64,000 bases of DNA, taken from Gymnodinialimonas sp. 57CJ19. GTDB taxonomy: Bacteria > Pseudomonadota > Alphaproteobacteria > Rhodobacterales > Rhodobacteraceae. Numbering within the stretch: the first letter of the stretch is position 1; every line of letters starts with the position of its first letter. Under the pieces are notes generated by a model. That model searched no databases and was not told where the DNA came from. It saw only the letters and a program-made list of their open reading frames with translations. Location of the stretch: NCBI RefSeq assembly GCF_038396845.1, contig NZ_CP151587.1:3756001-3820000 (forward strand), in the 5' to 3' direction. The position numbers and the translations under genes are program-made. Below, piece by piece: positions 38,451 through 48,107 of the stretch.

Positions 38451-40387
38451 GCCTCGTCTTCCAGCACGATCAACGCCGCGCCCGCGTCCACCTGCGCGCC
38501 GGCCACAGCCATAACCTCGGCCACGGTGCCATCGCGCCCGGCGGTCAGAACATGCTCCATCTTCATCGCTTCAAGCACGGCCAAACGGTCGCCCGCGCTT
38601 ACCTGCGCGCCCACTTCCACGAAGACGGCTTTCACCAGTCCCGGCATCGGCGCCACGATATGGCCCGCCGAGGCCCCCGGCCCCGTCGTCACATCCAACG
38701 GATCGGGCAACGTGAAGTGGTAGTTGTTGCCCCAAAAAACCGACAATCCAGCCCCGTGGCGCACCACTTCAGCCGCCACCGGCGTGCCGTCCACGGCCCA
38801 TTGGGTGTCGCCCTCGGTTTCCGTCCATGTCACCTCATGGGTGGCAGCGTCCGAAACAACTTGCGCCCGACCGGGCCCGGAAATTGTAACCTTCAGCGTC
38901 TCGGGCTCCTCCTCGAACGCCAGCACGACCGAGTGCTCCAGCGGCGCCCACAGGTTGAACCCCTGCACCGGGTCGTCCTCCATCCCCAAGGCCTCCACAG
39001 CTGCAACGGCTCGGCAGCGCGTGCAGGGCTCGGGTGCTTTCGACAAAGCCTCGACCTCTCGGTCGATCAGGCCGGTATCCACTTCCCCGCGCCCGAAACC
39101 TTCGTGCCTCGCCAAGGCTCTCAGAAAGCTGAGGTTGGTGACAGATCCCGCCACCTGCGTGTTCGCCAAAGCCTTTTCCAACCGCGCCAGGGCGATGGCG
39201 CGTGTGGGGCCGTGTACGATCAGCTTGGCGATCATCGGATCATACCACGGGCTGATCTCATCCCCCTCCCGCACGCCGGTGTCGGCACGGGCCCCTTCAG
39301 GAAATGCCAAATGGGTAAGCGTCCCCGTCGCGGGCAAGAACCCCTTCGGCACATCCTCTGCGTAAAGGCGCGCCTCAAAGGAATGCCCATCAATCGACAG
39401 GTCTTCCTGCGCCTTGGGCAAAGCCTCTCCGCTGGCCACGCGCAACTGCCATGCCACTAGGTCCACCCCGGTGATTGCTTCCGTGACCGGATGCTCCACC
39501 TGCAAGCGCGTGTTCATCTCCATGAAATAGAACCGATCCGCCTGTAACCCGTCGCTGGCGTCCACGATGAACTCCACCGTGCCTGCGCCCTTGTAGCCGA
39601 TCGCCTCCGCCGCGCGGACCGCCGCCGCGCCCATCGCCTGGCGCATGTCCTCGGTCATCCCGGGGGCGGGCGCTTCCTCAATCACCTTCTGGTGGCGGCG
39701 CTGAAGCGAGCAATCTCGCTCGAACAAATGCACCGCCCTTTCGCCGTCTCCAAAGACTTGCACCTCGATGTGCCTGGGGGTGGAGACGTATTTTTCGATC
39801 AACACCGCCTCGTTGCCAAAGGCCGTGGCCGCCTCTCCTTGAGCACTGGCCAGCGCGTCGGCGAATTCCTCCGGCGCATCGACACGGCGCATGCCCTTGC
39901 CGCCGCCGCCCGCCACAGCCTTGATCAACACCGGATAGCCGATCTCACTGGCCCTCTCGGCCAATCCTTCCTGCGACGCGCCATGATAGCCCGGCACCAC
40001 GGGCACGCCCGCCTCCACCATCAAGGCCTTCGCCGCATCCTTCAGACCCATCGCCCGGATCGCTTGGGCAGATGGCCCGATAAACACCAATCCCGCTGCC
40101 TCCACCGCATCGACAAACTCCGGGTTCTCCGACAAAAACCCGTAGCCCGGATGCACTGCCTGCGCGCCCGTGCGCAACGCCGCCTCGATGATCACCTCAC
40201 CGCGCAGATAGCTTTCCTTGGGCGCCGCCCCGCCAACATGCACCGCCTCATCGGCCATCTGCACGTGGCGTGCCCCGGCATCGGCGTCGGAATACACCGC
40301 CACCGTCCGCACACCCATGGCGCGGGCCGTGTCCATCACCCGGCACGCAATCTCACCGCGGTTCGCGATCAATACCTTCTTAAACAT
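38447..40387 (-). CDS. mccA: 3-Methylcrotonyl-CoA carboxylase, biotin-containing alpha subunit
   Basis: The 646-residue subunit combines an N-terminal biotin carboxylase (FKKVLIANRGEIACRVM; ATP-grasp loop GGGGKGMRRV; EMNTRLQVEHPVTE) with a C-terminal biotinyl domain containing VLEAMKMEHVL, whose Lys is biotinylated. Pairing with the adjacent carboxyltransferase in a leucine cluster points to methylcrotonyl-CoA. ATG at 40387 fits the family start. The stop overlaps the GST-like gene by four bases. Confidence 0.93.
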   Translation of the reverse strand: MFKKVLIANRGEIACRVMDTARAMGVRTVAVYSDADAGARHVQMADEAVHVGGAAPKESYLRGEVIIEAALRTGAQAVHPGYGFLSENPEFVDAVEAAGLVFIGPSAQAIRAMGLKDAAKALMVEAGVPVVPGYHGASQEGLAERASEIGYPVLIKAVAGGGGKGMRRVDAPEEFADALASAQGEAATAFGNEAVLIEKYVSTPRHIEVQVFGDGERAVHLFERDCSLQRRHQKVIEEAPAPGMTEDMRQAMGAAAVRAAEAIGYKGAGTVEFIVDASDGLQADRFYFMEMNTRLQVEHPVTEAITGVDLVAWQLRVASGEALPKAQEDLSIDGHSFEARLYAEDVPKGFLPATGTLTHLAFPEGARADTGVREGDEISPWYDPMIAKLIVHGPTRAIALARLEKALANTQVAGSVTNLSFLRALARHEGFGRGEVDTGLIDREVEALSKAPEPCTRCRAVAAVEALGMEDDPVQGFNLWAPLEHSVVLAFEEEPETLKVTISGPGRAQVVSDAATHEVTWTETEGDTQWAVDGTPVAAEVVRHGAGLSVFWGNNYHFTLPDPLDVTTGPGASAGHIVAPMPGLVKAVFVEVGAQVSAGDRLAVLEAMKMEHVLTAGRDGTVAEVMAVAGAQVDAGAALIVLEDEA

Positions 40388-40460
40388 CCTCAGCCCTTTC
40401 CGAGCACTCAATCCCCGCCAATCCGACCCTGCGCCCCCGCGCCCGGCCCAAGGAAACGCA

Positions 40461-40494
40461 CAACGCTCCCCCTTCACCTTGGCCCATACAACTC
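40461..40494. repeat. Dispersed TTCACCTTGGCC motif, copy 1
   Basis: A stretch with CAACGCTCCCCC, then TTCACCTTGGCC, then ATACAACTC recurs at 43119-43150 and 52454-52487, with related shorter forms at 49122-49144 and 59157-59179. This copy lies in the 130-base gap between mccB and mccA. Confidence 0.7.
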
Positions 40495-40517
40495 AATCCC
40501 GAACCCTCAGCCCGCAC

Positions 40518-42122
40518 CTACATCCTGAACAAGCCAAACTTCGTCTCCTCAATCGGCGCATTCAACGCCGCCGCCAGCGACAAACCCAACACTTCCCGAG
40601 ACTTGCGCGGGTCAACAACCCCGTCATCCCACAGCCTCGCGCTGGCATACAACGGATGCGACTGCTCCTCGAACATGTCGATGGTGGGCTGCTTGAAGGC
40701 CGCCTCCGCCTCCGCAGACCAGCTCTCCCCCGCCCGCTCCATCGCGTCGCGCTTGACCGTGGCCAGAACCCCCGCCGCCTGTGCGCCGCCCATGACCGAG
40801 ATCCGCGCGTTCGGCCAGGACCACAGGAACCTTGGCGAATAGGCCCGCCCCGCCATCCCGTAGTTGCCCGCCCCGAAGGACCCGCCCACCAACATCGTCA
40901 CTTTTGGCACCGCAGTCGTCGCCACCGCGGTCACCATCTTGGCGCCGTGCCGTGCAATCCCCTCGTTCTCATACTTCCGCCCGACCATGAAGCCGGTGAT
41001 GTTCTGCAAAAAGACCAGCGGGATCTTCCGGGCCGAGCACAATTCCACAAAATGCGCCGCCTTCTGTGCCGCCTCGCTGAACAACACGCCATTGTTGGCG
41101 ATAATGCCCACGGGCAGGCCCATGACTTCGGCGAAACCGCAGACGATCGTCTCGCCGAAACGCGCCTTGAATTCGTCAAAGTAACTGTCATCCACGACCC
41201 GGGCGATGACCTCTCGAATGTCATAGGGCGTGGTCAGGGATCCAGGCACTACGCCCAACAGCTCGTCGGGGTCATAGGCTGGCGGCCGCCCGCCCAATGT
41301 CACGCCATAGCTTTCGCTGAACCCTTCCAGCGACCCCACGGCGCGGCGCGCCAGGGCCAGCGCATGGGCGTCGTCCTCTGCCAGATAGTCCGCCACGCCA
41401 GACAGGCGCGTGTGCACGTCGCCGCCGCCCAAATCCTCGGCCGAAACAACTTCTCCCGTGGCCGCTTTCACCAGCGGTGGCCCGGCCAAAAAGATCGTCC
41501 CCTGCTCTTTCACGATGATCGACACATCGGCCATGGCGGGCACATAGGCGCCCCCCGCGGTGCAAGAGCCCATGACCACGGCAATCTGCGCAATCCCCTT
41601 GGCGCTCATCCGGGCCTGGTTGTAAAAAATGCGCCCGAAATGGTCTCGGTCGGGAAAAACCTCATCCTGGTTGGGCAGGTTCGCCCCGCCACTATCGACC
41701 AGATAGACGCAGGTCAGACCACATTCCTCGGCAATCTCCTGGGCGCGCAAATGCTTCTTCACGGTGATCGGGTAATACGTGCCGCCCTTCACGGTGGCAT
41801 CGTTGCAAATCACCATTACCTCGCGCCCATGCACCCGGCCCACACCGGCAATCACACCGCCACAGGGCGCCGCCCCGTCATAAAGCCCATGGCCCGCCAA
41901 AGCCCCAACCTCCAGAAACGGCGATCCCGCATCCAGCAGGTTCGCCACGCGCTCCCGGGGCAGCATCTTGCCTCGGCCCACATGCCTTTCCCGAGACCGC
42001 GCCCCGCCCCCCGCCGCCGCCAATCCGGCCGCCTCCGAGATGACATCCAGCGCCTCCAGATGCGCCGCGCGGTTGACTTTGGCCTGCTCCGAGCCGCCGA
42101 TGAATTGAGAGTTCAGTTTCAC
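40518..42122 (-). CDS. mccB: 3-Methylcrotonyl-CoA carboxylase, carboxyltransferase beta subunit
   Basis: The 534-residue carboxyltransferase transfers carboxyl from biotin to 3-methylcrotonyl-CoA. It shows the crotonase-like halves typical of MCC-beta: [49 protein letters not shown] and [14 protein letters not shown]. The start is placed at GTG 42122 because AAGGGA lies 8 bases before it and no in-frame ATG is nearby. The 130-base gap to mccA contains a dispersed repeat. Confidence 0.92.
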   Translation of the reverse strand: MKLNSQFIGGSEQAKVNRAAHLEALDVISEAAGLAAAGGGARSRERHVGRGKMLPRERVANLLDAGSPFLEVGALAGHGLYDGAAPCGGVIAGVGRVHGREVMVICNDATVKGGTYYPITVKKHLRAQEIAEECGLTCVYLVDSGGANLPNQDEVFPDRDHFGRIFYNQARMSAKGIAQIAVVMGSCTAGGAYVPAMADVSIIVKEQGTIFLAGPPLVKAATGEVVSAEDLGGGDVHTRLSGVADYLAEDDAHALALARRAVGSLEGFSESYGVTLGGRPPAYDPDELLGVVPGSLTTPYDIREVIARVVDDSYFDEFKARFGETIVCGFAEVMGLPVGIIANNGVLFSEAAQKAAHFVELCSARKIPLVFLQNITGFMVGRKYENEGIARHGAKMVTAVATTAVPKVTMLVGGSFGAGNYGMAGRAYSPRFLWSWPNARISVMGGAQAAGVLATVKRDAMERAGESWSAEAEAAFKQPTIDMFEEQSHPLYASARLWDDGVVDPRKSREVLGLSLAAALNAPIEETKFGLFRM

Positions 42123-42200
42123 AGTTTCATTCCCTTTCGCCCGCCCGATCCACGGCGGCACCTAATCCAAATCCTGTTGCGCCGTGCCCGCGCCGCGCCG

Positions 42201-42767
42201 CTATTGCGCGGCGTCCAAGTCACTCAACACGGCCCAATCCAACGGCCCCAGGACCCCCATCAACCGTGCCACCTGCCAGGCATGCACCGCCTCTTCAAAC
42301 TTCAACGCGGCCTGAAAACTCTCGCACCACAAGGCGCGTCTGGCGTCCCATCCCGCGCAGGAATCCCCCGCGTCCTGGCCATGGGCCAAGGCCCAGACCC
42401 TCTCGTACAATGGCGCCAACGCGCCCCCCCCCACAGCTTCCGGCTCTGGCAACAGCGCCCGCATCTGCGCGCCTCTGGCTTCAAACGCCGCCCGCAGCCG
42501 CCGCTGGCAGTCCATCGCCCCGGTCGAGACCTCACAGATCCCCATCGCCAAGTAGCCGCAATGCTGCACCCAATGGGCATTCATCGCCCCGATCTCCCAG
42601 TCCGCCCCGTAACCGGGGCCCCGCACCGCCCCTTCAAACTCCGCCATAGCCCCCGGCAAACAGACCCCAAACCTTGGCGTCTCCGGTGCCCCATCTCCCC
42701 ACGACTGCGCCGCACCCTCGCCGGTGCCCAGCGCCAGAACCCCGCAGAGCACCAGCCACAACCTCAC
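42201..42767 (-). CDS. Exported Cys-rich hypothetical protein
   Basis: The 188-residue protein has a signal peptide (MRLWLVLCGVLALGTGEGAAQS) and a helical mature part with several cysteines: GVCLPGAM, VQHCGYLAMGICEVSTGAMDCQRR, DSCAGWDARRALWCESF. The spacing suggests disulfides. The DUF1311 (LprI-like) family has a similar layout with CQRR near the middle, but I am not certain. It overlaps the preceding small gene by four bases. Its link to leucine catabolism is positional only. Confidence 0.6.
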   Translation of the reverse strand: MRLWLVLCGVLALGTGEGAAQSWGDGAPETPRFGVCLPGAMAEFEGAVRGPGYGADWEIGAMNAHWVQHCGYLAMGICEVSTGAMDCQRRLRAAFEARGAQMRALLPEPEAVGGGALAPLYERVWALAHGQDAGDSCAGWDARRALWCESFQAALKFEEAVHAWQVARLMGVLGPLDWAVLSDLDAAQ

Positions 42768-43066
42768 GTTGCATCCTCCCCTAAGATCAACGCCTCATCC
42801 ACCGGCTCCCCTCGGGCGTCGACCGCCACGAACCACGCTTCCGATCCCTCGGCCTCGCAGATCACCATCAACCTCACGCCCTCCACACCCGCCGGCACGC
42901 CGTAGCAATCACTCAAATCACCCCCGGTCTCCGCCACATAGACGGCGCCGTGCCGCGCGATGATATCCCCCTCCGAGATCGGTGCCGATAGAACGCCCAA
43001 GTACAACCCGAACGCCCCCGCCAAAGCCAGCGCCGCCGCCAACGGCAAGATCAGCCCCCGGGTCAT
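42764..43066 (-). CDS. Small membrane-anchored hypothetical protein
   Basis: The 100-residue protein has an N-terminal hydrophobic segment (LILPLAAALALAGAFGLYLG) and a short exported domain with two cysteines (LSDCYGVPAGVEGVRLMVIC). ATG at 43066 directly precedes the hydrophobic segment. It overlaps the next gene (ATGA), so the two are translated together. Family unknown. Confidence 0.6.
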   Translation of the reverse strand: MTRGLILPLAAALALAGAFGLYLGVLSAPISEGDIIARHGAVYVAETGGDLSDCYGVPAGVEGVRLMVICEAEGSEAWFVAVDARGEPVDEALILGEDAT

Positions 43067-43118
43067 CACGCGCGCATCTCCTCCCCTGCCCGCAAGCGCA
43101 AAGCCCGCAAACCAGACA

Positions 43119-43150
43119 CAACGCCCCCGTTCACCTTGGCCATACAACTC
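43119..43150. repeat. Dispersed TTCACCTTGGCC motif, copy 2
   Basis: This copy has CAACGCCCCCG, then TTCACCTTGGCC, then ATACAACTC. It lies in the gap just downstream of ivd, in the same orientation on the + strand as the copy at 40461-40494. Confidence 0.7.
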
Positions 43151-43169
43151 ATCGCAACAGCTGCCACAC

Positions 43170-44330
43170 TCACATCATTCCCATAAGTTCCCGCCCGACC
43201 AGCATGCGCCGGATCTCCGACGTCCCGGCTCCAATTTCCATCAGCTTGGCATCGCGGAACATCCGGCTCACGGGCGCGTCGTTCATAAACCCCGCGCCCC
43301 CCATGGCCTGCACCGCCTGATGGGCCACCTTCATCCCCTCTTCGCTTGCGTATAGCACACAAGCCGCCGCATCCTGGCGTGTGACCTGCCCCCGGTCACA
43401 GGCCTTGGCGACCTCGTAGGCGTAAGCGCGCGCCGAGTTCATCGAGGTATACATATCCGCAATCTTGCCCTGCATCAGTTGGAAATCCCCAATCGACTGC
43501 CCGAACTGCTTGCGTTCCTTCATGTAAGGCATGACCTCATCCAGACAGCCCGCCATGATGCCGATGTTCACGCCCGACAGCACCACGCGCTCATAATCCA
43601 ACCCGCTCATCAGCACGCGGACACCGCGTCCTTCTTCGCCAAGCACATTCTCGAACGGCACTTCCACGTCTTCGAATACCAGTTCCGCCGTGTTCGACCC
43701 GCGCATACCCATCTTGTCGAAATGCGGGCTGGTGCTGAAACCAACCATCTCCTTTTCGATGATGAACGCGGTCATCCCCTTGCTGCCGGCCTCCGGGTCC
43801 GTCTTGGCATAGACAACCAACGTGTCGGCATCGGGCCCATTTGTGATCCAGTACTTCGTGCCATTCAGCACATAGCGATCGTTGCGCTTTTCTGCCCTCA
43901 ACGACATCGACACCACGTCCGATCCCGCGCCCGCCTCGGACATCGCCAAGGCGCCTACGTGTTCACCGGATACCAGTCGCGGCAGGTACTTTTCCTTCTG
44001 CTCGACCGAACCGTTCAACTTGATCTGGTTCACGCAAAGGTTCGAATGCGCCCCGTAGGACAACCCGATCGAGGCAGAGACCCGGCTGATCTCTTCCACC
44101 GCCACCAGATGCGCCAGATAGCCCATACCCGCGCCGCCATAGGCCTCGTCAACGGTCACGCCCAAAAGGCCCAACTCACCCATCTCGGGCCACAACTCGT
44201 TGGGGAAAGCATTGTCGGCATCGACGGCGGCGGCCATGGGCTTCACCCGCTCCTGCGCCCACGTATGCACCATGTCACGCAAGGCATTCACATCCTCGCC
44301 CAGATCAAAACTCATCGAACCCAGAAACAT
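43170..44330 (-). CDS. ivd: Isovaleryl-CoA dehydrogenase
   Basis: This FAD acyl-CoA dehydrogenase makes 3-methylcrotonyl-CoA from isovaleryl-CoA. The 386-residue product has the acyl-CoA dehydrogenase signatures [16 protein letters not shown] and [22 protein letters not shown], in part. The catalytic Glu is in the IVD-specific position ([13 protein letters not shown]) rather than near the C terminus as in medium-chain enzymes. ATG at 44330 is preceded by GGGAGAG; a second ATG at 44315 is possible. A palindromic operator lies 20 bases upstream. Confidence 0.93.
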   Translation of the reverse strand: MFLGSMSFDLGEDVNALRDMVHTWAQERVKPMAAAVDADNAFPNELWPEMGELGLLGVTVDEAYGGAGMGYLAHLVAVEEISRVSASIGLSYGAHSNLCVNQIKLNGSVEQKEKYLPRLVSGEHVGALAMSEAGAGSDVVSMSLRAEKRNDRYVLNGTKYWITNGPDADTLVVYAKTDPEAGSKGMTAFIIEKEMVGFSTSPHFDKMGMRGSNTAELVFEDVEVPFENVLGEEGRGVRVLMSGLDYERVVLSGVNIGIMAGCLDEVMPYMKERKQFGQSIGDFQLMQGKIADMYTSMNSARAYAYEVAKACDRGQVTRQDAAACVLYASEEGMKVAHQAVQAMGGAGFMNDAPVSRMFRDAKLMEIGAGTSEIRRMLVGRELMGMM

Positions 44331-44350
44331 CGCCCATCTCTCCCGGTAAT

Positions 44351-44364
44351 TGAACGCTCGTTCA
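44351..44364. promoter_or_regulatory. Palindromic operator upstream of ivd
   Basis: TGAACG-CT-CGTTCA is a perfect inverted repeat with a 2-base centre, 20 bases before the ivd start codon. This type of short palindrome with a TGAACG half site is typical of TetR-family operators, so a TetR-type regulator of the leucine/isovalerate genes is plausible. No regulator gene is in the window. Confidence 0.6.
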
Positions 44365-44807
44365 TTTAATGGCACAGCCCCCGCGTCCGAGTCAAAGGAT
44401 ATTGCCTCCCTCAAGCCCGTGCCCCCACCGCGCGCACCATAAGGCTTTGGCGCAACACCCCATTTTTCCGCGCTATAGAGGCTTTTGAAGATCTTCACCG
44501 GGCGTGGGTCAACACCCGCCCAACTTTACGGCCCTGTGGCCGTGTTGCCCCAGACCGCCCCCTCATTGGGCGCAGGCGCACGGCTCGGATCGCGCATATC
44601 TCCGACCCGCCGGGTGACGCCGGTGGGGGCAATCCCGTTTCAAAGCGGGCCCGCTTTTCTTTACGCCGCAATACCGCTGCCACCCATTCCGCAGCCCCCG
44701 CCAGACAGAGGCCCCCGGCAATGACACCTATCACGGATCGTCATGGCCCCCGCCCTTGTGCACCGCGCCCAAGCGCGTAACCCTGTGCCCAAAGCGCAGG
44801 AGGTCTC
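44365..44807. other. Divergent promoter region between ivd and the PhzF-like gene
   Basis: About 440 bases separate the divergent genes. The stretch holds a perfect palindrome AAAGCGGGCCCGCTTT at 44642-44657 followed by a pyrimidine run, and an imperfect GGGCGTGGGT/ACCCGCCC hairpin near 44503-44524. Open frames here are short and I do not consider them genes. Confidence 0.45.
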
Positions 44808-45668
44808 ATGCTCAATTTCCATATCTATGATGTCTTCACCGACACGGCGTTTACCGGCAATCCTCTGGCCATCGTCGAAGGGGCAGACGGCCTGACCACG
44901 GCGCAGATGCAAACCATCGCGCGGCAGTTCAACCTGTCGGAAACCATCTTCATCCAGACGCACGATGACCCTTCGCACACCGCGAAAGTACGCATCTTTT
45001 TTCCCACTGCGGAAATCCCCTTCGCGGGGCATCCCACCATCGGCTGCGCCCTGCATCTGGCCAACGGCGCCCCCACCGTCACCCTGGAGGAGGTCGCAGG
45101 CCTCGTGCCCGTGACCATCTCCGATGGCACCGCCGAATTCACCGCCCCGATACTCCCCCGTGCGCTGAACACCACCCCAGACCGCGCGACCATGGCCGCG
45201 GCTCTCGGGCTGGCTGAACACGATCTCGCGCCCACCGCGTTCGGGAATTTTGAGGGTGGGCCGTCCTTTCTCTACGTCGAGCTCACCACGCTCGAGGCCC
45301 TGTCCCGCTGCAAAATCTCCGAACCCGCCTTCTCGGAAACCCGCAAGACTGCTGGCGACACCGGCGCGATCTATGCCTATGTGCCCACCGGGCCAAATAC
45401 GATCCAAGGCCGGATGTTCGATCCCCCCGCTGGCATCGCGGAAGATCCCGCCACAGGCTCTGCCACGGCCCTTCTGGCGGGCCACCTGCACGCGACCGGG
45501 CGCTTGCCCGCCTCCGGCACAACCACCTTCACCCTGCGCCAAGGGGTCGAAATGGGCCGCCCCTCGGACCTGCGGCTGACCATCGACACGGCCTCGAATG
45601 CCCTCACCGCTGTGCGTGTCGCGGGCCAGGCGGTTCCCGTGGCCTCCGGCCAGATCCGCATCCCCTAA
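44808..45668 (+). CDS. PhzF-family isomerase-like protein
   Basis: The 286-residue protein has the two-domain PhzF/diaminopimelate-epimerase-like fold: IYDVFTDTAFTGNPLAIVE at the N terminus, FNLSETIFIQ with the likely catalytic Glu, and IPFAGHPTIGCALHL. The second half repeats the pattern with EDPATGSATALLAGHL. PhzF enzymes isomerise a dihydro-hydroxyanthranilate in phenazine synthesis, but most genomic members have other, unknown substrates, and no phenazine genes are seen here. A ribosome site (AGGAGG) precedes the ATG. Confidence 0.88.
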   Translation: MLNFHIYDVFTDTAFTGNPLAIVEGADGLTTAQMQTIARQFNLSETIFIQTHDDPSHTAKVRIFFPTAEIPFAGHPTIGCALHLANGAPTVTLEEVAGLVPVTISDGTAEFTAPILPRALNTTPDRATMAAALGLAEHDLAPTAFGNFEGGPSFLYVELTTLEALSRCKISEPAFSETRKTAGDTGAIYAYVPTGPNTIQGRMFDPPAGIAEDPATGSATALLAGHLHATGRLPASGTTTFTLRQGVEMGRPSDLRLTIDTASNALTAVRVAGQAVPVASGQIRIP

Positions 45669-45814
45669 GACGCCTCCGCCCGCGCTACCGCCCCCTCCTC
45701 GGCGCTGTCACATCGGCCCACGCCACCGAAAAAATGTCGTCCTGCACCGCAGGGCACTTCTTAAGGGCGCTCCGGGGCCTTCCCCCCGCGCCACGCCGTG
45801 CCTATAGTCGACCG

Positions 45815-46255
45815 ATGATTTCAGATCTGCTCAGCCGCCTTCTGGCCCCCGCCCCTGAACCGCTTCCCCAAGCCGACGCCCGCCTTGCGCTTGCCGCCCT
45901 TCTGGTGCGTGTTGCCCGTTCCGACGGGGATTACGCCGCCGTGGAAATCGCCCGCATTGATGCGCTTCTGGCCGATCGCTACGGGCTTCTTCCGGGCCAA
46001 GCCAAGACCCTGCGCGCGCAGGCCGAGGCGCTCGAGGCTCAGGCCCCCGACACCGTCCGTTTTACCCGCGCCATCAAGGAGTCGGTTGATCATGACGACC
46101 GTCTGGATGTGGTCGAGGCGCTTTGGGACATTGCCCTTGCCGATGGCGAGCGTGACGAGGATGAAAACGCCCTGATGCGCCTGGTCGCCCCGATGCTCGG
46201 CATCAATGATCGCGACAGCAATCTGGCCCGACGCCGGGTCGAGGCAAACCTTTAA
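45815..46255 (+). CDS. TerB-like protein
   Basis: The 146-residue helical protein has the tellurite-resistance TerB core: ALLVRVARSDGDYAAVEIARID, then a second acidic helix pair DVVEALWDIALADGERDEDENALMRLVAPMLG. The DG...E pattern appears twice, consistent with metal binding. ATG at 45815 is the family start. No other ter genes are nearby, so its role is unknown. Confidence 0.82.
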   Translation: MISDLLSRLLAPAPEPLPQADARLALAALLVRVARSDGDYAAVEIARIDALLADRYGLLPGQAKTLRAQAEALEAQAPDTVRFTRAIKESVDHDDRLDVVEALWDIALADGERDEDENALMRLVAPMLGINDRDSNLARRRVEANL

Positions 46256-46548
46256 GGGACTATGCAGGCCTCCGCCCGCCGCCTCCCCCCCGGCCATCTC
46301 CGCCGGGGCGCACCGGTCCTGACCATGTGCGCCACCGTCCCGATATGTCTGCGTGCCCAAACCCGGGTGGCTTGTGATGCGTGCGACACCCTCCCCCCCA
46401 TTTAGGTTTCGGCGACCACGGCCATGGCCGCAAGCTGGCCCGGCATACGGCCGAAATCGACAACTTCCCCTGCGGCACCCACCCCTTGCCCGTTGCATTT
46501 CTTGGCCATTTCGGCACAACTCAGACGAAACATCAGGGACAAGACCAC
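46256..46548. other. Region upstream of the ABC transporter operon
   Basis: These 293 bases precede the ATPase gene. They hold a CCCCGGC/GGCCGGGG-type hairpin near 46287-46315, but I see no clear -35/-10 pair and no convincing small gene. A promoter for the long + strand cluster is expected here by position. Confidence 0.35.
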
Positions 46549-47328
46549 GTGACAACCGCCTCCCCCCCCGTGATCGAGATCAACGGATTGCACAAAAGCT
46601 TCGGTACGCTCGACGTGCTCAAAGGCGTCGACCTCTCCGCCCATGCGGGCGATGTGGTGTCGCTGATCGGCTCTTCGGGGTCGGGGAAATCCACGCTTCT
46701 GCGCTGCGCCAACCTTCTGGAGGACAGCCAGCAGGGCGAGATCATTTTTGAGGGCGATCCGATCCGTTGGACTGGCACCGGCGACAACCGACGCCCCGCC
46801 GACTCCGAGCAGGTCCGCCTGATCCGCACCAACCTGTCGATGGTGTTTCAAAGCTTTAATCTATGGTCCCACATGACCATTTTGCAGAACGTCATGGAAG
46901 CGCCGGTTACGGTTCTGGGCGAGGATAAGGCCGAGGTCGAAGACCGCGCGCGCCGCCTGCTCGACAAGGTGGGCATCGGCGCGAAATGCGACGCCTGGCC
47001 GTCAGAGCTGTCCGGCGGGCAACAGCAACGCGCCGCCATCGCGCGGGCACTCTGCATGGAGCCGCGCGCCCTGCTGTTCGATGAGCCGACATCGGCCCTC
47101 GATCCCGAGCTGGAGCAAGAGGTGATCCGCGTCATCCGTGATCTGGCCGAGGAAGGCCGCACGATGATTCTCGTGACCCACGACATGCGCATGGCCCGCG
47201 ATATCTCCTCTCACGTGATATTCCTGCACCAGGGCCTGATCGAGGAACAAGGCGCCCCGGCCGAGCTGTTCGGCCACGCCAAATCCGCGCGGCTGCGCCA
47301 ATTCCTCAGCCACTCCGACGCCGCCTGA
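46549..47328 (+). CDS. Polar amino-acid type ABC transporter ATPase
   Basis: The 259-residue ATPase shows Walker A GSSGSGKST, Q-loop VFQSFNLWSHMT, signature LSGGQQQR and Walker B LLFDEPTSALD followed by the H-loop THDM. It resembles HisP/GlnQ-type import ATPases. The start is the GTG at 46549, with AGGGA upstream. It is directly followed by a binding-protein gene (TGAATG junction). Confidence 0.93.
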   Translation: MTTASPPVIEINGLHKSFGTLDVLKGVDLSAHAGDVVSLIGSSGSGKSTLLRCANLLEDSQQGEIIFEGDPIRWTGTGDNRRPADSEQVRLIRTNLSMVFQSFNLWSHMTILQNVMEAPVTVLGEDKAEVEDRARRLLDKVGIGAKCDAWPSELSGGQQQRAAIARALCMEPRALLFDEPTSALDPELEQEVIRVIRDLAEEGRTMILVTHDMRMARDISSHVIFLHQGLIEEQGAPAELFGHAKSARLRQFLSHSDAA

Positions 47329-48087
47329 ATGCCGCGCTTTCTGGCTCTTGTGCTGGCCGTGATCGCCCCCCTGTGCGCCAAGGCTGAAACCCTGCGCCTC
47401 GCCACTTCTGCCGCCTATCCGCCGATGATAATTCACAACGGCGCGCCGCCCGTCAGCGGGCTCGAGGGCGATCTTCTGGCTGCCCTTTGCGCCCGCGCCG
47501 GGTGGGATTGCCAGTGGCAAATCATGCCTTTTGATGCGATCTTTGTGGCGCTGGAGGCAGGCGAAATCGACATTGCGGCCAATTCCCTTGGCTATACCGC
47601 GGCCCGAGCGGCGCGCGTGCACATGACCTGCCCCTATCGCCCCTCCTCATCCGATGGCGCTCAGGGGACGTTCTATGTGCTCGATCCCTCCCATGACCCT
47701 CGCAGCGGCCCGATTGCAGTGCTGCGCGAAACGCTGCACGCCACCGCGCTGGCGCGTGCCGGGCTGGAGGCGCGTCCGTTTTCCGACGATCACACCGCGC
47801 TCGATGCCGTCGTGGCGGGCGACATTCCCGCCTATTTCGGGGCCGACCCGGCGGTCGAAAGCTACCCCGACCGGGGCCTTCTTGCCGCCTCGGGCGCGAT
47901 GGCGATCGAAAGCGGCGGCACCTCTATCGCCGTAACGCCGTTGCGTCCCGACCTCGCGGCAGAGGTTGACGCGCAGCTGGCAAATCTATCCCGTGACGGT
48001 ACCATTACGCGCCTGACCACCCTCTGGACCGGGACGGGCGTAGACGACCCAATCGCTCTATGCGACATTGGCCTACCAATAAGCTAA
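47329..48087 (+). CDS. Family 3 periplasmic substrate-binding protein (first of two)
   Basis: The 252-residue product has a signal peptide (MPRFLALVLAVIAPLCAKAE) and the PBPb fold: RLATSAAYPPMII, LEGDLLAALCARAGWDCQWQ, FDAIFVALEAGEIDIAANSLGYTAARA in parts. Cysteines recur in pairs (CARAGWDC). It starts immediately after the ATPase stop. The ligand-binding Arg usually seen after the GY/SIT segment is present as ARAARVHMTCPY, but the protein differs clearly from the second binding protein, so the two probably bind different ligands. Confidence 0.85.
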   Translation: MPRFLALVLAVIAPLCAKAETLRLATSAAYPPMIIHNGAPPVSGLEGDLLAALCARAGWDCQWQIMPFDAIFVALEAGEIDIAANSLGYTAARAARVHMTCPYRPSSSDGAQGTFYVLDPSHDPRSGPIAVLRETLHATALARAGLEARPFSDDHTALDAVVAGDIPAYFGADPAVESYPDRGLLAASGAMAIESGGTSIAVTPLRPDLAAEVDAQLANLSRDGTITRLTTLWTGTGVDDPIALCDIGLPIS

Positions 48088-48107
48088 CCAACAGGGAGTA
48101 TCCCAAA

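Noticed and set aside
44495..44734. 79-codon minus-strand frame upstream of ivd
   Set aside because: It lies in a divergent promoter region, has a GTG start without a ribosome site, and its sequence looks like non-coding repeat sequence.
46470..46500. Possible sigma-54 promoter (GGCAC ... TTGC) before the ABC transporter
   Set aside because: The GG to GC distance is two bases too long for a sigma-54 site.
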